In this document: in pieces, positions 16,403 to 27,087 of the stretch
How the letters are laid out: the number at the start of each line of letters is the position of its first letter
Position numbering within the stretch: position 1 is the stretch's first letter
Source: Biformimicrobium ophioploci
GTDB taxonomy: Bacteria > Pseudomonadota > Gammaproteobacteria > Pseudomonadales > Cellvibrionaceae
Direction of reading: 5' to 3'
Assembly (NCBI RefSeq): GCF_030270605.1
Contig: NZ_BSYJ01000002.1
Location: forward strand, 620,001 to 684,000
Length of the DNA stretch: 64,000 nt
Notes under the pieces: model-generated
Database searches by the model: none
What the model was told of the DNA's origin: nothing
Seen by the model: the letters and a program-made list of their open reading frames with translations, nothing else
Made by a program: the position numbers and the translations under genes

Positions 16403-16426
16403 GTGCCGCCAATCCGTCGGCGGCAC
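16403..16426. repeat. 8-bp perfect hairpin upstream of the SGNH gene
   Basis: GTGCCGCC (16403-16410) and GGCGGCAC (16419-16426) are exact reverse complements with an eight-base loop, ending about 24 bases before the GTG start at 16450. There is no T-run. It may be a terminator for the preceding small gene or a structure in the 5' leader. Confidence 0.4.
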
Positions 16427-16449
16427 GCGGGATTCGACGGAGGGTTTGA

Positions 16450-17157
16450 GTGATACACAGCATTACGTCGAAGCTGTTGTCGCCAGTATGCCTGGCTCAG
16501 GGGGCTTATGTACGCACGGTTTGCCCGAACCTGCCGGAGGCGGCTGGTGCGCGTTGTGGGGAGGAGGGCTATGGTAGTCCCCTGAGGATCCTGATTGCGG
16601 GTGATTCAGCCGCCGCCGGCGTTGGTGTGCAGACCCAGGCCGAGGCCCTGGCCGGCCGCCTCACTGACTGTCTGAAACATTCCTATCGGGTGTACTGGAG
16701 GGTGCTGGCGGAAACGGGGCGTACCTCCCGCGGCCTGCTTGAGCTGCTTGATAACGATGCCGAAGCAGAGTCATTCGATGTGGCCCTGGTTTCAATTGGT
16801 GTCAATGACGCCACCCGCGGTACCACACCGCTGGAATGGGTAGATAATCACCGCGCGCTCGCACGAACCTTTGCGGAGAAGTACCAGATCTCTCACGTGG
16901 TCTTGTCTGCCCTGCCGCCGGTAGAGTTCTTCCCGGTATTGCCACAGCCGCTGCGCTGGTGGTTGAGCCTCAGGGCGCAGGTATTCAACCAGTTGTTGCA
17001 CGATCATGCGCAGCAAGTATCATTCTGCTCGGTACTGTCGCCGGAATTTCCCGCGGACCCGACCTTCCTTGCCGAGGACGGATTCCACCCCGGTGCACTG
17101 GCTTACGAGCACTGGGGCAGGTATGCAGCGGATCATATCCGCAAGCTGATTGCCTGA
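16450..17157 (+). CDS. SGNH/GDSL-type hydrolase
   Basis: A 235-residue hydrolase beginning at GTG 16450. Block I is ILIAGDSAAAGVGV (catalytic Ser in GDS), block III is VSIGVNDATRGT (Asn in GVND), and block V is EDGFHPGALAY (Asp and His). This is the lysophospholipase/esterase branch of SGNH enzymes. There is no convincing cleavable signal peptide; the first 45 residues before the domain are poorly conserved and the true start could be further in. No motif indicates the substrate. Confidence 0.82.
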   Translation: MIHSITSKLLSPVCLAQGAYVRTVCPNLPEAAGARCGEEGYGSPLRILIAGDSAAAGVGVQTQAEALAGRLTDCLKHSYRVYWRVLAETGRTSRGLLELLDNDAEAESFDVALVSIGVNDATRGTTPLEWVDNHRALARTFAEKYQISHVVLSALPPVEFFPVLPQPLRWWLSLRAQVFNQLLHDHAQQVSFCSVLSPEFPADPTFLAEDGFHPGALAYEHWGRYAADHIRKLIA

Positions 17158-17198
17158 GGGCTCCGACTCCCTAACAAAACCGGTTTAGAAAACAGCGT

Positions 17199-17630
17199 AT
17201 GGCCGATAGCAGTCCGTCCCTGCGGATATCCAACAACGTTTCCCTGCCACTGGATGAAATTGAACTCAGTGCAATCCGGGCGCAGGGGGCGGGCGGCCAG
17301 AACGTCAACAAGGTCTCCTCCGCAATTCACCTGCGTTTCGATATCCAGAAATCCTCGCTACCACCGTTTTACAAGGACCGGTTGTTGGCTTCGAATGACA
17401 AGCGCATAAGCAAGGAAGGGCAGCTGGTTATCAAGGCGCAGCGGTTTCGTACACAGGAGAAAAATAGGGAAGATGCGCTCGAGCGCCTGCGCGAACTTAT
17501 CGTTTCCGCAGGGCAGGTACAGAAAGCCCGTGTAGCGACCAAACCCACGAAAGGCTCGCAGCGGCGCAGGCTGGACTCGAAGACTCGGCGTGGGAATATC
17601 AAGTCGCTGCGTGGAAAAGTCTCGGAATGA
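17199..17630 (+). CDS. arfB: alternative ribosome-rescue peptidyl-tRNA hydrolase ArfB
   Basis: A 143-residue protein with the release-factor GGQ motif in RAQGAGGQNVNKVSSAIHLRF and a long basic C-terminal tail (KPTKGSQRRRLDSKTRRGNIKSLRGKV). The tail inserts into the empty mRNA channel of stalled ribosomes. Length, GGQ context and tail match ArfB (YaeJ), which hydrolyses peptidyl-tRNA on non-stop complexes. It lies about 40 bases after the SGNH gene and 45 bases before a GNAT gene on the same strand. Confidence 0.93.
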   Translation: MADSSPSLRISNNVSLPLDEIELSAIRAQGAGGQNVNKVSSAIHLRFDIQKSSLPPFYKDRLLASNDKRISKEGQLVIKAQRFRTQEKNREDALERLRELIVSAGQVQKARVATKPTKGSQRRRLDSKTRRGNIKSLRGKVSE

Positions 17631-17674
17631 GGGTATGCCGCGGTGGGAAATTAAGATTATAAGAATAAGAAAAT

Positions 17675-18307
17675 ATGCTCGACATCCAGTTCAGGCCAGC
17701 CACGCCCGAGGACGTATCCGAAGCCGTCCCACTGATACACAGCTCCGGTCCCGCCGCGTTCAATTATGTCTTCTGTTGTCGGTCGAATGACGAAGCAAGG
17801 CATTTCCTGCGTGAAGCATTCAGTTTACGGAGCTCTGAGTGGAGCTATATCAATCATTGCGTGGTGGAATACCAGGGTCGTTGCATCGGTATCGGCGCAG
17901 TGAAGGAAGCAGGTCAGAATCGGCGGTTTATGTTTGCGGCTTTGCGCCGGATTTTTGCTTTTTACGGGCTTGCCCGGGCCCCGGGTGTGATCTTGCGGGG
18001 GCTTCGTACAGAGCGTGTCATTGCGCCGCCCGTGCCTGGCGTGGGCCTCATATACGATGTGGCAATAGCGCCAGAATACCGCGGTCGCGGTATTGGACGC
18101 TTGCTGGTTGAGCATCTCCTCAAGAAAGTTACCTCCAGCGGATACGGGGTAGCGGCGCTTGACGTAGCGGATACCAACCACGGGGCCCGGGAGCTCTACG
18201 AATCGATCGGCTTTCGGGTATCAAGGTCGCGCAAAGGCGGCCCCCGGTCAGCTTATGGAGAGCTTGTAAGCCATCACTACATGGAGATTTCACTCGGCAA
18301 TGAATGA
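17675..18307 (+). CDS. GNAT family N-acetyltransferase
   Basis: A 210-residue protein with the acetyl-CoA-binding motif A: IYDVAIAPEYRGRGIGRLLVEHLL around residues 127-150. This is followed by ALDVADTNHGARELYESIGFRV, typical of motif B. The N-terminal RPATPEDVSEAVPLIHSSGPAAFNYVF is the usual start of a small GNAT domain. The acetyl acceptor is unknown. Its end overlaps the first codons of the frame carrying a second GNAT fragment. Confidence 0.85.
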   Translation: MLDIQFRPATPEDVSEAVPLIHSSGPAAFNYVFCCRSNDEARHFLREAFSLRSSEWSYINHCVVEYQGRCIGIGAVKEAGQNRRFMFAALRRIFAFYGLARAPGVILRGLRTERVIAPPVPGVGLIYDVAIAPEYRGRGIGRLLVEHLLKKVTSSGYGVAALDVADTNHGARELYESIGFRVSRSRKGGPRSAYGELVSHHYMEISLGNE

Positions 18308-18470
18308 GCCTCCACCCTCACTAGCGAATCAGCGCTCGCGACGGGTGATGGTGAAGCTCGGTATGGCCCGGGATCCGGCAGATGATTTTGACCACCCACT
18401 GGTCCCGGAGGGCAATCCGGCCAGGCGAAACGTTTTGTATCGCATCGCCCGGGCGGACTGGGCTGGGTAG
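18300..18470 (+). pseudogene. C-terminal remnant of a second (RimJ/RimL-like) GNAT acetyltransferase
   Basis: A 56-codon frame from ATG 18300 to TAG 18468-18470 reads NQRSRRVMVKLGMARD, DDFDHPLVPEGNPARRNVLYRI. This is the closing segment of GNAT enzymes of the RimJ/RimL type (normally N-x-RS-x-x-VMEKLGM...DFDHP). The acetyl-CoA-binding core that should precede it is missing; upstream in this frame there is only non-homologous sequence back to a stop at 18267-18269, inside the intact GNAT gene. I read it as a leftover of a deletion; a functional small protein is less likely. Confidence 0.6.
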
Positions 18471-18472
18471 CC

Positions 18473-20551
<2,079 letters not shown>

Positions 20552-20703
20552 CTAACAGCAATACGGAGGGGGCGGCAGTGGCCAAACCGGTCTATTCAGG
20601 TGGCAGGCATTTTCAGTCGCGCTTGACCTGCATCACTGAAAACCGCTGGCGCCTGACTGATCATTCCTATAATGCAAATGTCTGGAACGCAGGGATGGTA
20701 CAT

Positions 20704-21414
20704 ATGGACAGGGAACAGGTGTTCCATGCCGAGGGGCTCACCAAGGTTTACCCGATGGGAGACCTGGAGGTAAAGGCTCTACGCGGGATCGACCTGGATC
20801 TGTACCGCGGTGAGCTGGTGGTTTTACTGGGCGCATCGGGTAGCGGCAAGTCCACGTTGCTGAACATCCTGGGTGGTCTGGATTCGGCCTCAAGCGGCGA
20901 GGCATGGTATTGCGGCGACTCCATTACCAGTGCCAGCCTCGAAACCCTGACAGAGTTCCGGCGTCGCCACGTTGGCTTTATCTTCCAGTTCTATAACCTG
21001 ATCCCCAGCCTGACCGCGCAGGAGAATGTCGCCATCGTTACCGATATTGCTGCGAACCCCATGCCGCCACTGGAGGCCTTGAAGCTGGTGGGCATGGAAG
21101 CGCGCGCCAACCACTTTCCGGCCCAGCTGTCCGGTGGTGAGCAGCAGCGTGTGGCCATCGCGCGGGCCATTGCCAAGCGCCCCGAGGTATTGCTGTGTGA
21201 CGAGCCCACCGGTGCACTGGATTCGCGCACCGGGGTGGTGGTGCTGCAGGCGCTGGAACGGGTCAATCGGGAACTGGGTACCACCACAGTGGTCATCACC
21301 CACAATGTTGCCGTACGTGCCATGGCGGATCGGGTCATCGAGATGACCGATGGGCAGATTTCCAGCGTCTATGTTAATCCCGACAAGAAAACACCGGCGG
21401 AGATCAGCTGGTAA
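20704..21414 (+). CDS. ABC transporter ATP-binding protein (MacB/LolD type)
   Basis: A 236-residue ATPase. Walker A is [13 protein letters not shown], the Q-loop is [18 protein letters not shown], the signature is [14 protein letters not shown], Walker B is [12 protein letters not shown] and the H-loop is VITHN. This is the LolD/MacB subgroup that drives mechanotransmission permeases. I chose ATG 20704 because AGGGA lies eight bases upstream; ATG 20695 is in frame and the frame stays open back to 20473. The TAA stop overlaps the permease ATG (TAATG), so translation is coupled. Confidence 0.93.
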   Translation: MDREQVFHAEGLTKVYPMGDLEVKALRGIDLDLYRGELVVLLGASGSGKSTLLNILGGLDSASSGEAWYCGDSITSASLETLTEFRRRHVGFIFQFYNLIPSLTAQENVAIVTDIAANPMPPLEALKLVGMEARANHFPAQLSGGEQQRVAIARAIAKRPEVLLCDEPTGALDSRTGVVVLQALERVNRELGTTTVVITHNVAVRAMADRVIEMTDGQISSVYVNPDKKTPAEISW

Positions 21415-23771
21415 TGCTGGCCCTGCAGCGCAAGCTGTTCCGGGACCTGTGGCTGATCCGCAGCCAGGTGTTTGCCATTGCCATGGTGATTGCGGCGGGG
21501 GTGGGCGTCTGCATCATGTCACTGTCGACCTGGAAGGCGCTGGAGCTGACCAAGGACACCTACTACCGCGAATATCGCTTTGCCGATGTGTTTGCCAGTC
21601 TCAAGCGTGCGCCCCTGGGGGAGATGCAGCGCATCCGTGCTATCGACGGCGTGCGTGCCGCACAGGGGCGGGTCATCAGCGGCGCCAACCTGCATATCCC
21701 CGGGTTCGCGGAGCCGATTACAGGATTACTGTCGAGCCTGCCGCAGGCGCACGAGCTCAACCAGCTGGTATTGCGTCGTGGCCGTTACCCGGATCCGGCC
21801 CGGAGCGAGGAGGTCCTGTTGTCAGACGCGCTGGCGGATGCGCACCGACTCAACCCGGGCGACCAGCTGGCGGCTGTGATCAACGGCCGTTACCGCACTC
21901 TGCGGATTACCGGCATCGCGCTCAGCCCCGAGCATGTTTACCAGATCGCCCCCGGTGCGATCCTGCCCGACTTCAAGCGCTTCGGAATCCTGTGGATGCC
22001 ACGTCGCAGCCTCGAGCGCGCGCGGGATATGGATGGCGCCTTCAACGACCTGGTGGTGCAGCTCAGCCGTGATGCGGACCAGGCCCGGGTGATCCGGGAA
22101 ATTGACCGCCTGCTGATGCCCTATGGCGGCCGCGGCGCTTACGGTCGGGAGGACCAGCTATCGGAGCGTTTCCTGCGCGAGGAGTTTGGCCAGCTCAAGA
22201 CCATGGCCTACCTGTTCCCACTGATATTCATGGCGGTGGCAGTTTTCCTCCTCAACGTGGTGATTCAGCGGCTCGTCGCGACGCAGCGTGAAAACATTGC
22301 CGCGCTCAAGGCATTCGGTTACCACGACCGGGAAATATTCCGGCATTACGCCGAGCTGGTGGCGGTGATTGCGAGCATCGGTATTTTGCTGGGCATTGCC
22401 TTGGGTACCTGGCTCGGCAAGGGACTGTCGAATATCTATATGGAGTACTACCGCTTCCCGTTCCTGCTGTTCTCCCTGCCGCTCGATGTATTGCTGCTGG
22501 TGTGTCCACTGGCATTGCTGGCGGCGCTCGGCGGAAGCTGGCGGGCGGTGAAGGGCGCGGCAGACCTGCCACCGGCACAGGCTATGCGCGGCGAGCTGCC
22601 AGTGGATTACAAGGCATCGTGGCTGGAGAAGGTCGGTGTGACGCGCCGCCTGCGCCCCGATACCCGTATGGTGGTGCGCTACCTTGAGCGCCAGCCGCGC
22701 AGGGCCCTGATTGCGATAGCGGGGCTTTCACTCGCAACAGCCATCATGATGGTGGGTAGCTTCCAGATGGATGCAGCCAATTTCATGGTCCACGTGCATT
22801 TCGATGTAACCCAGCGAGAGGATGTACAGCTGGGTTTTACCGAGCCGGTTGCGCAGAAAGCACTGGGTAGCCTGCGCAATATCGAAGGTGTCCGTTATCT
22901 GGAAGGTTATCGTTCGGTACCGGTACGGCTTCGCAACCGGCAGTTCCATGAGCGTATCAATATTCAGGGGCTGCAGACTGATGCGCAGTTGCAGAAGGTG
23001 CTGGACATCGAATTTCGGGAGTTGCGCCTGCCGCCCGCGGGCCTGCTCCTGAGCGAGCGACTGGCACAGAACCTGAGGGTGCGGGTTGGAGACTTGCTAC
23101 AGGTGGAAGTGCTGGAGCAGGGCCAGCAGAAAGTACAGATTCCGGTAGCGGCGATTACCCAGCAGTTCTTTGGCATGAGTGCCTATATGAATGTGGATGC
23201 GCTAAATCGGGTGATGCAGGAAGGCCGGACTTTCAGCGGTGCATTGCTGCAACTCGAGCCGGGCACCGAGGAGGGTGTATACCGCGAGCTGCTGGATATG
23301 CCGCGTGTGGCCGGTATCGGTGTGCGACAGGCAATGTTGAACAGCTTCAACGATATTCTGGAGCGTTCTTTGCTGACGTTCACCTTCATCAATACGATCC
23401 TGGGCGGTGTGATTGCCACGGGGGTGGTCTATAACACTGCGCGCATCGCTTTTTCAGAGCGCGCACGGGAACTGGCGAGCCTCAGGGTGCTGGGTTACCG
23501 CCAGGGTGAGGTGGCCTACGTTTTACTGGCGGAGCTCGGGATACTTACGTTGCTGGCGATTCCCATCGGGTTTGTCATTGGCCATCATCTTTGCGCGTTC
23601 CTCGCCAGCCAGTTACAGAGCGACCTCTTTCGTGTGCCGCTGGTGCTGGAGTCGCGCACTTATGCCATGTCGGCACTGGTGATTGTGGTTTCCTCGTTGC
23701 TTTCCGGCTGGTACCTTTGGGAAAAGGTCCGTGGGCTCGACCTGGTCGAAGTGCTGAAAACAAGGGAATAA
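21414..23771 (+). CDS. FtsX/MacB-type ABC transporter permease
   Basis: A 785-residue permease with two FtsX-like halves. A membrane segment near residue 20 is followed by a large periplasmic domain and three more segments (about 265-390). A second anchor near 430-450 is followed by another periplasmic domain and three terminal segments (about 655-775). TQRENIAALKAFGYHDREI and ERARELASLRVLGYRQGEV are the paired coupling-helix motifs of this superfamily. It is probably part of an efflux system with its flanking ATPase and membrane-fusion protein. Substrate unknown. Confidence 0.9.
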   Translation: MLALQRKLFRDLWLIRSQVFAIAMVIAAGVGVCIMSLSTWKALELTKDTYYREYRFADVFASLKRAPLGEMQRIRAIDGVRAAQGRVISGANLHIPGFAEPITGLLSSLPQAHELNQLVLRRGRYPDPARSEEVLLSDALADAHRLNPGDQLAAVINGRYRTLRITGIALSPEHVYQIAPGAILPDFKRFGILWMPRRSLERARDMDGAFNDLVVQLSRDADQARVIREIDRLLMPYGGRGAYGREDQLSERFLREEFGQLKTMAYLFPLIFMAVAVFLLNVVIQRLVATQRENIAALKAFGYHDREIFRHYAELVAVIASIGILLGIALGTWLGKGLSNIYMEYYRFPFLLFSLPLDVLLLVCPLALLAALGGSWRAVKGAADLPPAQAMRGELPVDYKASWLEKVGVTRRLRPDTRMVVRYLERQPRRALIAIAGLSLATAIMMVGSFQMDAANFMVHVHFDVTQREDVQLGFTEPVAQKALGSLRNIEGVRYLEGYRSVPVRLRNRQFHERINIQGLQTDAQLQKVLDIEFRELRLPPAGLLLSERLAQNLRVRVGDLLQVEVLEQGQQKVQIPVAAITQQFFGMSAYMNVDALNRVMQEGRTFSGALLQLEPGTEEGVYRELLDMPRVAGIGVRQAMLNSFNDILERSLLTFTFINTILGGVIATGVVYNTARIAFSERARELASLRVLGYRQGEVAYVLLAELGILTLLAIPIGFVIGHHLCAFLASQLQSDLFRVPLVLESRTYAMSALVIVVSSLLSGWYLWEKVRGLDLVEVLKTRE

Positions 23772-23784
23772 GACGGAAATCCAC

Positions 23785-24969
23785 ATGCAGTTGAAATCGG
23801 CAAGAAGCCTCAGGTTCATCGCAGTACTGATCGCAGTGGCGTTGTTGCTGGTCTGGGGCCTGTGGCCGAACCCCAAGTGGGTCGAGATTGCCAAGGTCAA
23901 GCGCGGCAACCTGACGGTCGTGGTAGAGGAAGAGGCTTATACGCGCGTGGTCGACCGCTATACCATTTCCGCGCCGGTCAATGGCTACCTGTCACGCATT
24001 CCGCTGGATGTGGGTGACAGTGTAGGGGAGGGCGCCGTGGTGGCCAGCCTGAAACCCATGCCCGCAGCGGCGCTGGATGCCCGCAGCCGCGCCGCAACCC
24101 TTGCCGACAGGGAGGCCGCCAAAGCTGCGCTGAGCGGTTCTGCGGAGAGTATTGAGAGCGCGAGTACGGCATACGACCTGGCGCAGCGGGAATTCGGGCG
24201 ACTGGAAAAACTCGCGCAGGGGCGCATGATTTCCAGGCAGGCGCTGGACTTGGCACGCACGGAAATGATCCAGGCGGAGACGCGGCTCAGGTCTGCCCGC
24301 TTTACCAATCTGGTGGCGAAATATCGCCTGGCCGCGGCCGAGGCGCGGCTCAGCGGAGCGGGCTTGATCGAGGGTGAGGCGCTGATGGTGAATACCCCGG
24401 TGCCTGGCAGGGTGCTGGCGTTGCATCGTGAGAGCGCCGGGACCGTGGTGGCCGGTGAGCCCCTGCTGGATGTGGGCGATCCCACTTCGCTGGAAGTAGT
24501 GGCGGAAGTGCTGTCAGAAGATGCGGTAAAGATTACCGAAGAAACCCCGGTGGCGTTCAGGCGCTGGGGCGGGGCCGATGACCTCGAGGGGCGGGTCAAG
24601 CGGGTGGAGCCGAGGGGCTTTACCAAGATTTCCGCCCTCGGGGTTGAGGAGCAGCGGGTGCTGGTGTTGAGCGAAATCACATCGGAGCCGGCACAGTGGC
24701 AGCGACTGGGTGACGGCTTTCGCGTGGATGCCGAATTTGCCATCGAGTCGCATGAAAATGTATTGATCGTGCCGGAGAATGCGCTGTTTCGTGCTGGAGA
24801 GCAGTGGCTGCTGTACCGTGTGGACGGTAGCCGGGCGCTTGAGACGGCGGTGGGCGTGGTCGCACGCAATGGTTTCGAAGCGGCGATTACCGGCCTTGAA
24901 GAAGGCGATACGGTGATCGCCAATCCGGATACCGATGTGGCTGACGGTATCCGGGTGCGGGAGCGCTAG
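23785..24969 (+). CDS. HlyD family periplasmic adaptor of the ABC exporter
   Basis: A 394-residue membrane-fusion protein. An N-terminal anchor covers about residues 10-28, followed by a lipoyl/barrel-sandwich half (VNGYLSRIPLDVGDSVGEGAVVASL). A central helical hairpin (residues about 90-185) is rich in Ala, Arg and Glu, and the returning half has VNTPVPGRVLALHRESAGTVVAGEPLLDVGD. It follows the permease by 13 bases, completing an ATPase-permease-adaptor operon. No outer-membrane TolC partner is encoded nearby, so a housekeeping TolC would be required if this is a tripartite pump. Confidence 0.88.
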   Translation: MQLKSARSLRFIAVLIAVALLLVWGLWPNPKWVEIAKVKRGNLTVVVEEEAYTRVVDRYTISAPVNGYLSRIPLDVGDSVGEGAVVASLKPMPAAALDARSRAATLADREAAKAALSGSAESIESASTAYDLAQREFGRLEKLAQGRMISRQALDLARTEMIQAETRLRSARFTNLVAKYRLAAAEARLSGAGLIEGEALMVNTPVPGRVLALHRESAGTVVAGEPLLDVGDPTSLEVVAEVLSEDAVKITEETPVAFRRWGGADDLEGRVKRVEPRGFTKISALGVEEQRVLVLSEITSEPAQWQRLGDGFRVDAEFAIESHENVLIVPENALFRAGEQWLLYRVDGSRALETAVGVVARNGFEAAITGLEEGDTVIANPDTDVADGIRVRER

Positions 24970-25000
24970 GGCTCCCGGCGTTTCTGGTTTAACGGCTGGC

Positions 25001-25648
25001 TCAGGGCAGGTGCCCCGTCTTGACCCAGATTACGGTCTCCTCCTCGACCCGCGGGAAGTGGTTGCTCATATGGGGGCTGCGCAACCAGCAACCGGTCGGG
25101 TAGCTGCCGTATTCATCCTGGAAGGTACCGGACAGTACCAGGATTTCCTCGCCGCCAAAGTGGGTGTGTGGCTGAAAAACTTCTCCTGCAGGCCACTTCA
25201 CCAGGGCCACGTTTTCGCCCTCGAAATTGTGCAGCGGCATAACCTCAAGTTTTCCGATCCCGGGTAGCCAGTCGGCAGTATTGGTGTTGACCCGGACTTC
25301 CGTCTTGTCCTGCGGATTGAACTGGTTCAGTTTCACCAGAATCGTACAGCCCTCTTTGCTGAACGGTGCATGATCGCTGCCCGGCGGGTTGCGCAGATAG
25401 GTGCCGGCGGGATAGTCACCGTGCTCATCGGAGAATACACCGTCAAGCACAAGAATCTCCTCTCCCAGAGGGTGGGGGTGAGTGGAGAAGGCCGAGCCGG
25501 GTTCATAACGGACAATGCTGGTGGTGTGCCCGGATTCCTTTGCCTCTCTCTCGAGGGGCTTGCGCCAGACGCCCGCTGCGGGGCTGGCGACCCAATCCTG
25601 GCTGGCGGTCTCAATCACCACTCGCTGGTCAAAGTCCATGTTCAGCAC
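25001..25648 (-). CDS. two-domain cupin protein (ChrR-type cupins)
   Basis: A 215-residue protein made of two similar cupin folds. Domain 1 has FSTHPHPLGEEILVLDGVFSDEHGDYPAGTYLRNPPGSDH; domain 2 has FQPHTHFGGEEILVLSGTFQDEYGSYPTGCWLRSPHMSNH. Each has HxH, a downstream Glu and a closing His, so both may bind metal. The pattern resembles the cupin of ChrR anti-sigma factors, but no sigma-factor gene or zinc-binding anti-sigma domain is present, so it is more likely a stand-alone cupin enzyme or sensor. It converges on the ABC exporter operon. Confidence 0.8.
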   Translation of the reverse strand: MLNMDFDQRVVIETASQDWVASPAAGVWRKPLEREAKESGHTTSIVRYEPGSAFSTHPHPLGEEILVLDGVFSDEHGDYPAGTYLRNPPGSDHAPFSKEGCTILVKLNQFNPQDKTEVRVNTNTADWLPGIGKLEVMPLHNFEGENVALVKWPAGEVFQPHTHFGGEEILVLSGTFQDEYGSYPTGCWLRSPHMSNHFPRVEEETVIWVKTGHLP

Positions 25649-25704
25649 TGATATCGGCTCCTTTGGCGTTTCTAGGTCTGTTTTCGGCGCAAATATATGT
25701 CACC

Positions 25705-25729
25705 GCACGGGTATCTGGGTTGCCCGTGC
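25705..25729. repeat. 7-bp hairpin in the bicupin/hydrolase divergent region
   Basis: GCACGGG (25705-25711) and CCCGTGC (25723-25729) are exact reverse complements with an 11-base loop. They lie just upstream of an AT-rich stretch (25740-25748) that could be the -10 region of the hydrolase gene, with TTGCCC at 25720-25725 as -35. The promoter reading is tentative. Confidence 0.3.
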
Positions 25730-25797
25730 CGGGGCCGATTATAAAATAATCCTTAGGGATGGAGTCAAAACCACAAAAGGGGCGCACAGAGAGTGGC

Positions 25798-26559
25798 ATG
25801 ATTGGATCAAGAAACTATTTAATCGCCAGACATTGTTTTCTGCTGGGCTTGCTGCTGTGTTTGCCGGCGAAGGCGGATATATTTTCCGACTTTGACGTGG
25901 AGGAACAGTGCGTTGTGCTGTTGCACGGTCTGGCGCGCACGGAACGTTCGATGGGGGCGATAGCGGACGAGCTTGCCGATGCAGGATACCGGGTGGCCAA
26001 TATCGGTTATCCCTCTAGGGAACACCCGATCGAAGTGCTTGCGGTGGATGCCGTTGGGCGCGGTGTTGAGCAGTGCGCCGACGCCGGGGAATTGCATTTC
26101 GTGACCCATTCCCTCGGCGGGATTCTGGTGCGCCAGTATGTTGCGCGCTATGGGCTGGAGCGGCTCGGCCGGGTGGTGATGCTGGGCCCGCCAAACCAGG
26201 GCAGTGAAGTGGTGGATGCCTACCGGGACCTGCCGGGTTTTGGTCTCTGGAACGGCCCGGCCGGAGCACAGCTGGGAACCGGCGCCGACAGCTTTCCGCG
26301 GCAGCTGGGCCCGGTTGATTTCAAGCTCGGTATCATCGCAGGGAGCTGGACTAACAACCCGATTCTTTCGTTGATCCTGCCGGACGCGGATGACGGCAAG
26401 GTAACGGTTAAAAACACCAGGCTGGAGGGTATGTCGGACCATCTGGTGATGCCGGTAACCCACACGTTTATGATGCGTAACGATGCTGTTATCGAGCAGG
26501 TCATGCACTTTCTGGATTACGGCTGGTTTGATCGCGACGAACGACTTCGTGCGAACTAG
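25798..26559 (+). CDS. secreted alpha/beta-hydrolase (lipase-like)
   Basis: A 253-residue hydrolase with an N-terminal signal peptide ending near LPAKA. CVVLLHGLARTERSM provides the oxyanion-hole HG, and HFVTHSLGGILVRQYVA the nucleophile in a lipase-type HSLGG elbow. GPPNQGSEVVDAY and DHLVMPVTHTFMM (probable catalytic His) follow. It resembles the PGAP1-like/triacylglycerol lipase group. ATG 25798 is preferred because the signal peptide begins there; ATG 25759 is in frame but adds a charged N terminus. A MaoC-type gene follows about 60 bases downstream on the same strand. Confidence 0.82.
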   Translation: MIGSRNYLIARHCFLLGLLLCLPAKADIFSDFDVEEQCVVLLHGLARTERSMGAIADELADAGYRVANIGYPSREHPIEVLAVDAVGRGVEQCADAGELHFVTHSLGGILVRQYVARYGLERLGRVVMLGPPNQGSEVVDAYRDLPGFGLWNGPAGAQLGTGADSFPRQLGPVDFKLGIIAGSWTNNPILSLILPDADDGKVTVKNTRLEGMSDHLVMPVTHTFMMRNDAVIEQVMHFLDYGWFDRDERLRAN

Positions 26560-26619
26560 ATAATCCGGGGCTGCCTTCGGTATCCTTCTGGTTTCATTGC
26601 AAGCTCACGGGAACTCATT

Positions 26620-27087
26620 ATGTTGATGGCGACAATCGTGCCGGTGGATCGGATCGGGGACTTTGTCGGTTTTGTCTCGGAACCAACCGACTGGCTCTGC
26701 ATCGACCAGGATCGTATCGACGCTTTTGCGGATGCCACCCTGGACCATCAGTTTATCCATGTGGATGAGGAGGCATCCAGGCACGGCCCATTTGGCAGCA
26801 CCATTGCGCATGGATTCCTGTCGCTTTCCCTGATCTCCCACTTTGCCTCACAGTTCAGCATCAGTATTGAAGGCGTGACCCTGGGTATCAATTACGGCCT
26901 GGACAAGGTGCGCTTCCTGAACCCTGTCAGGGTGGGCAGCAATATTCGTGCGATTGCGAAAATCCTTGAAATCCGGGAGAGGCAAAAGGGCCGCTACCTG
27001 ATGAAATTCGAAGTGACCATCGAAATTGAAGGGCAGGAGCAGCCGGCCCTGGTTGCCGATTGGCTGGTAATGCAGATAGTCGCATGA
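26620..27087 (+). CDS. MaoC family dehydratase/hydratase
   Basis: A 155-residue hot-dog-fold protein. DRIDAFADATLDHQFIHVDEEAS is the hydratase motif with catalytic Asp and His. It is followed by FGSTIAHGFLSLSLISHF and a NYGLDKVRFLNPVRVGSNI strand, the R-specific enoyl-CoA hydratase/NodN signature. It probably hydrates an enoyl-CoA, but the chain length and pathway are unknown. Its stop overlaps the start of the NAGPA-domain gene (ATGA). Confidence 0.87.
   Translation: MLMATIVPVDRIGDFVGFVSEPTDWLCIDQDRIDAFADATLDHQFIHVDEEASRHGPFGSTIAHGFLSLSLISHFASQFSISIEGVTLGINYGLDKVRFLNPVRVGSNIRAIAKILEIRERQKGRYLMKFEVTIEIEGQEQPALVADWLVMQIVA

Noticed and set aside
16403-16426. Riboswitch upstream of the SGNH gene
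   Set aside because: Only a single short hairpin is present; there is no conserved multi-helix core or terminator.
23985-24923. Open frame of about 310 codons opposite the HlyD-family gene
   Set aside because: It is a Ser/Arg/Ala-rich shadow of the adaptor gene, with no start signal.
25001-25648. ChrR-type anti-sigma factor
   Set aside because: The protein has two ChrR-like cupin folds but no N-terminal zinc anti-sigma domain, and no ECF sigma gene is adjacent.
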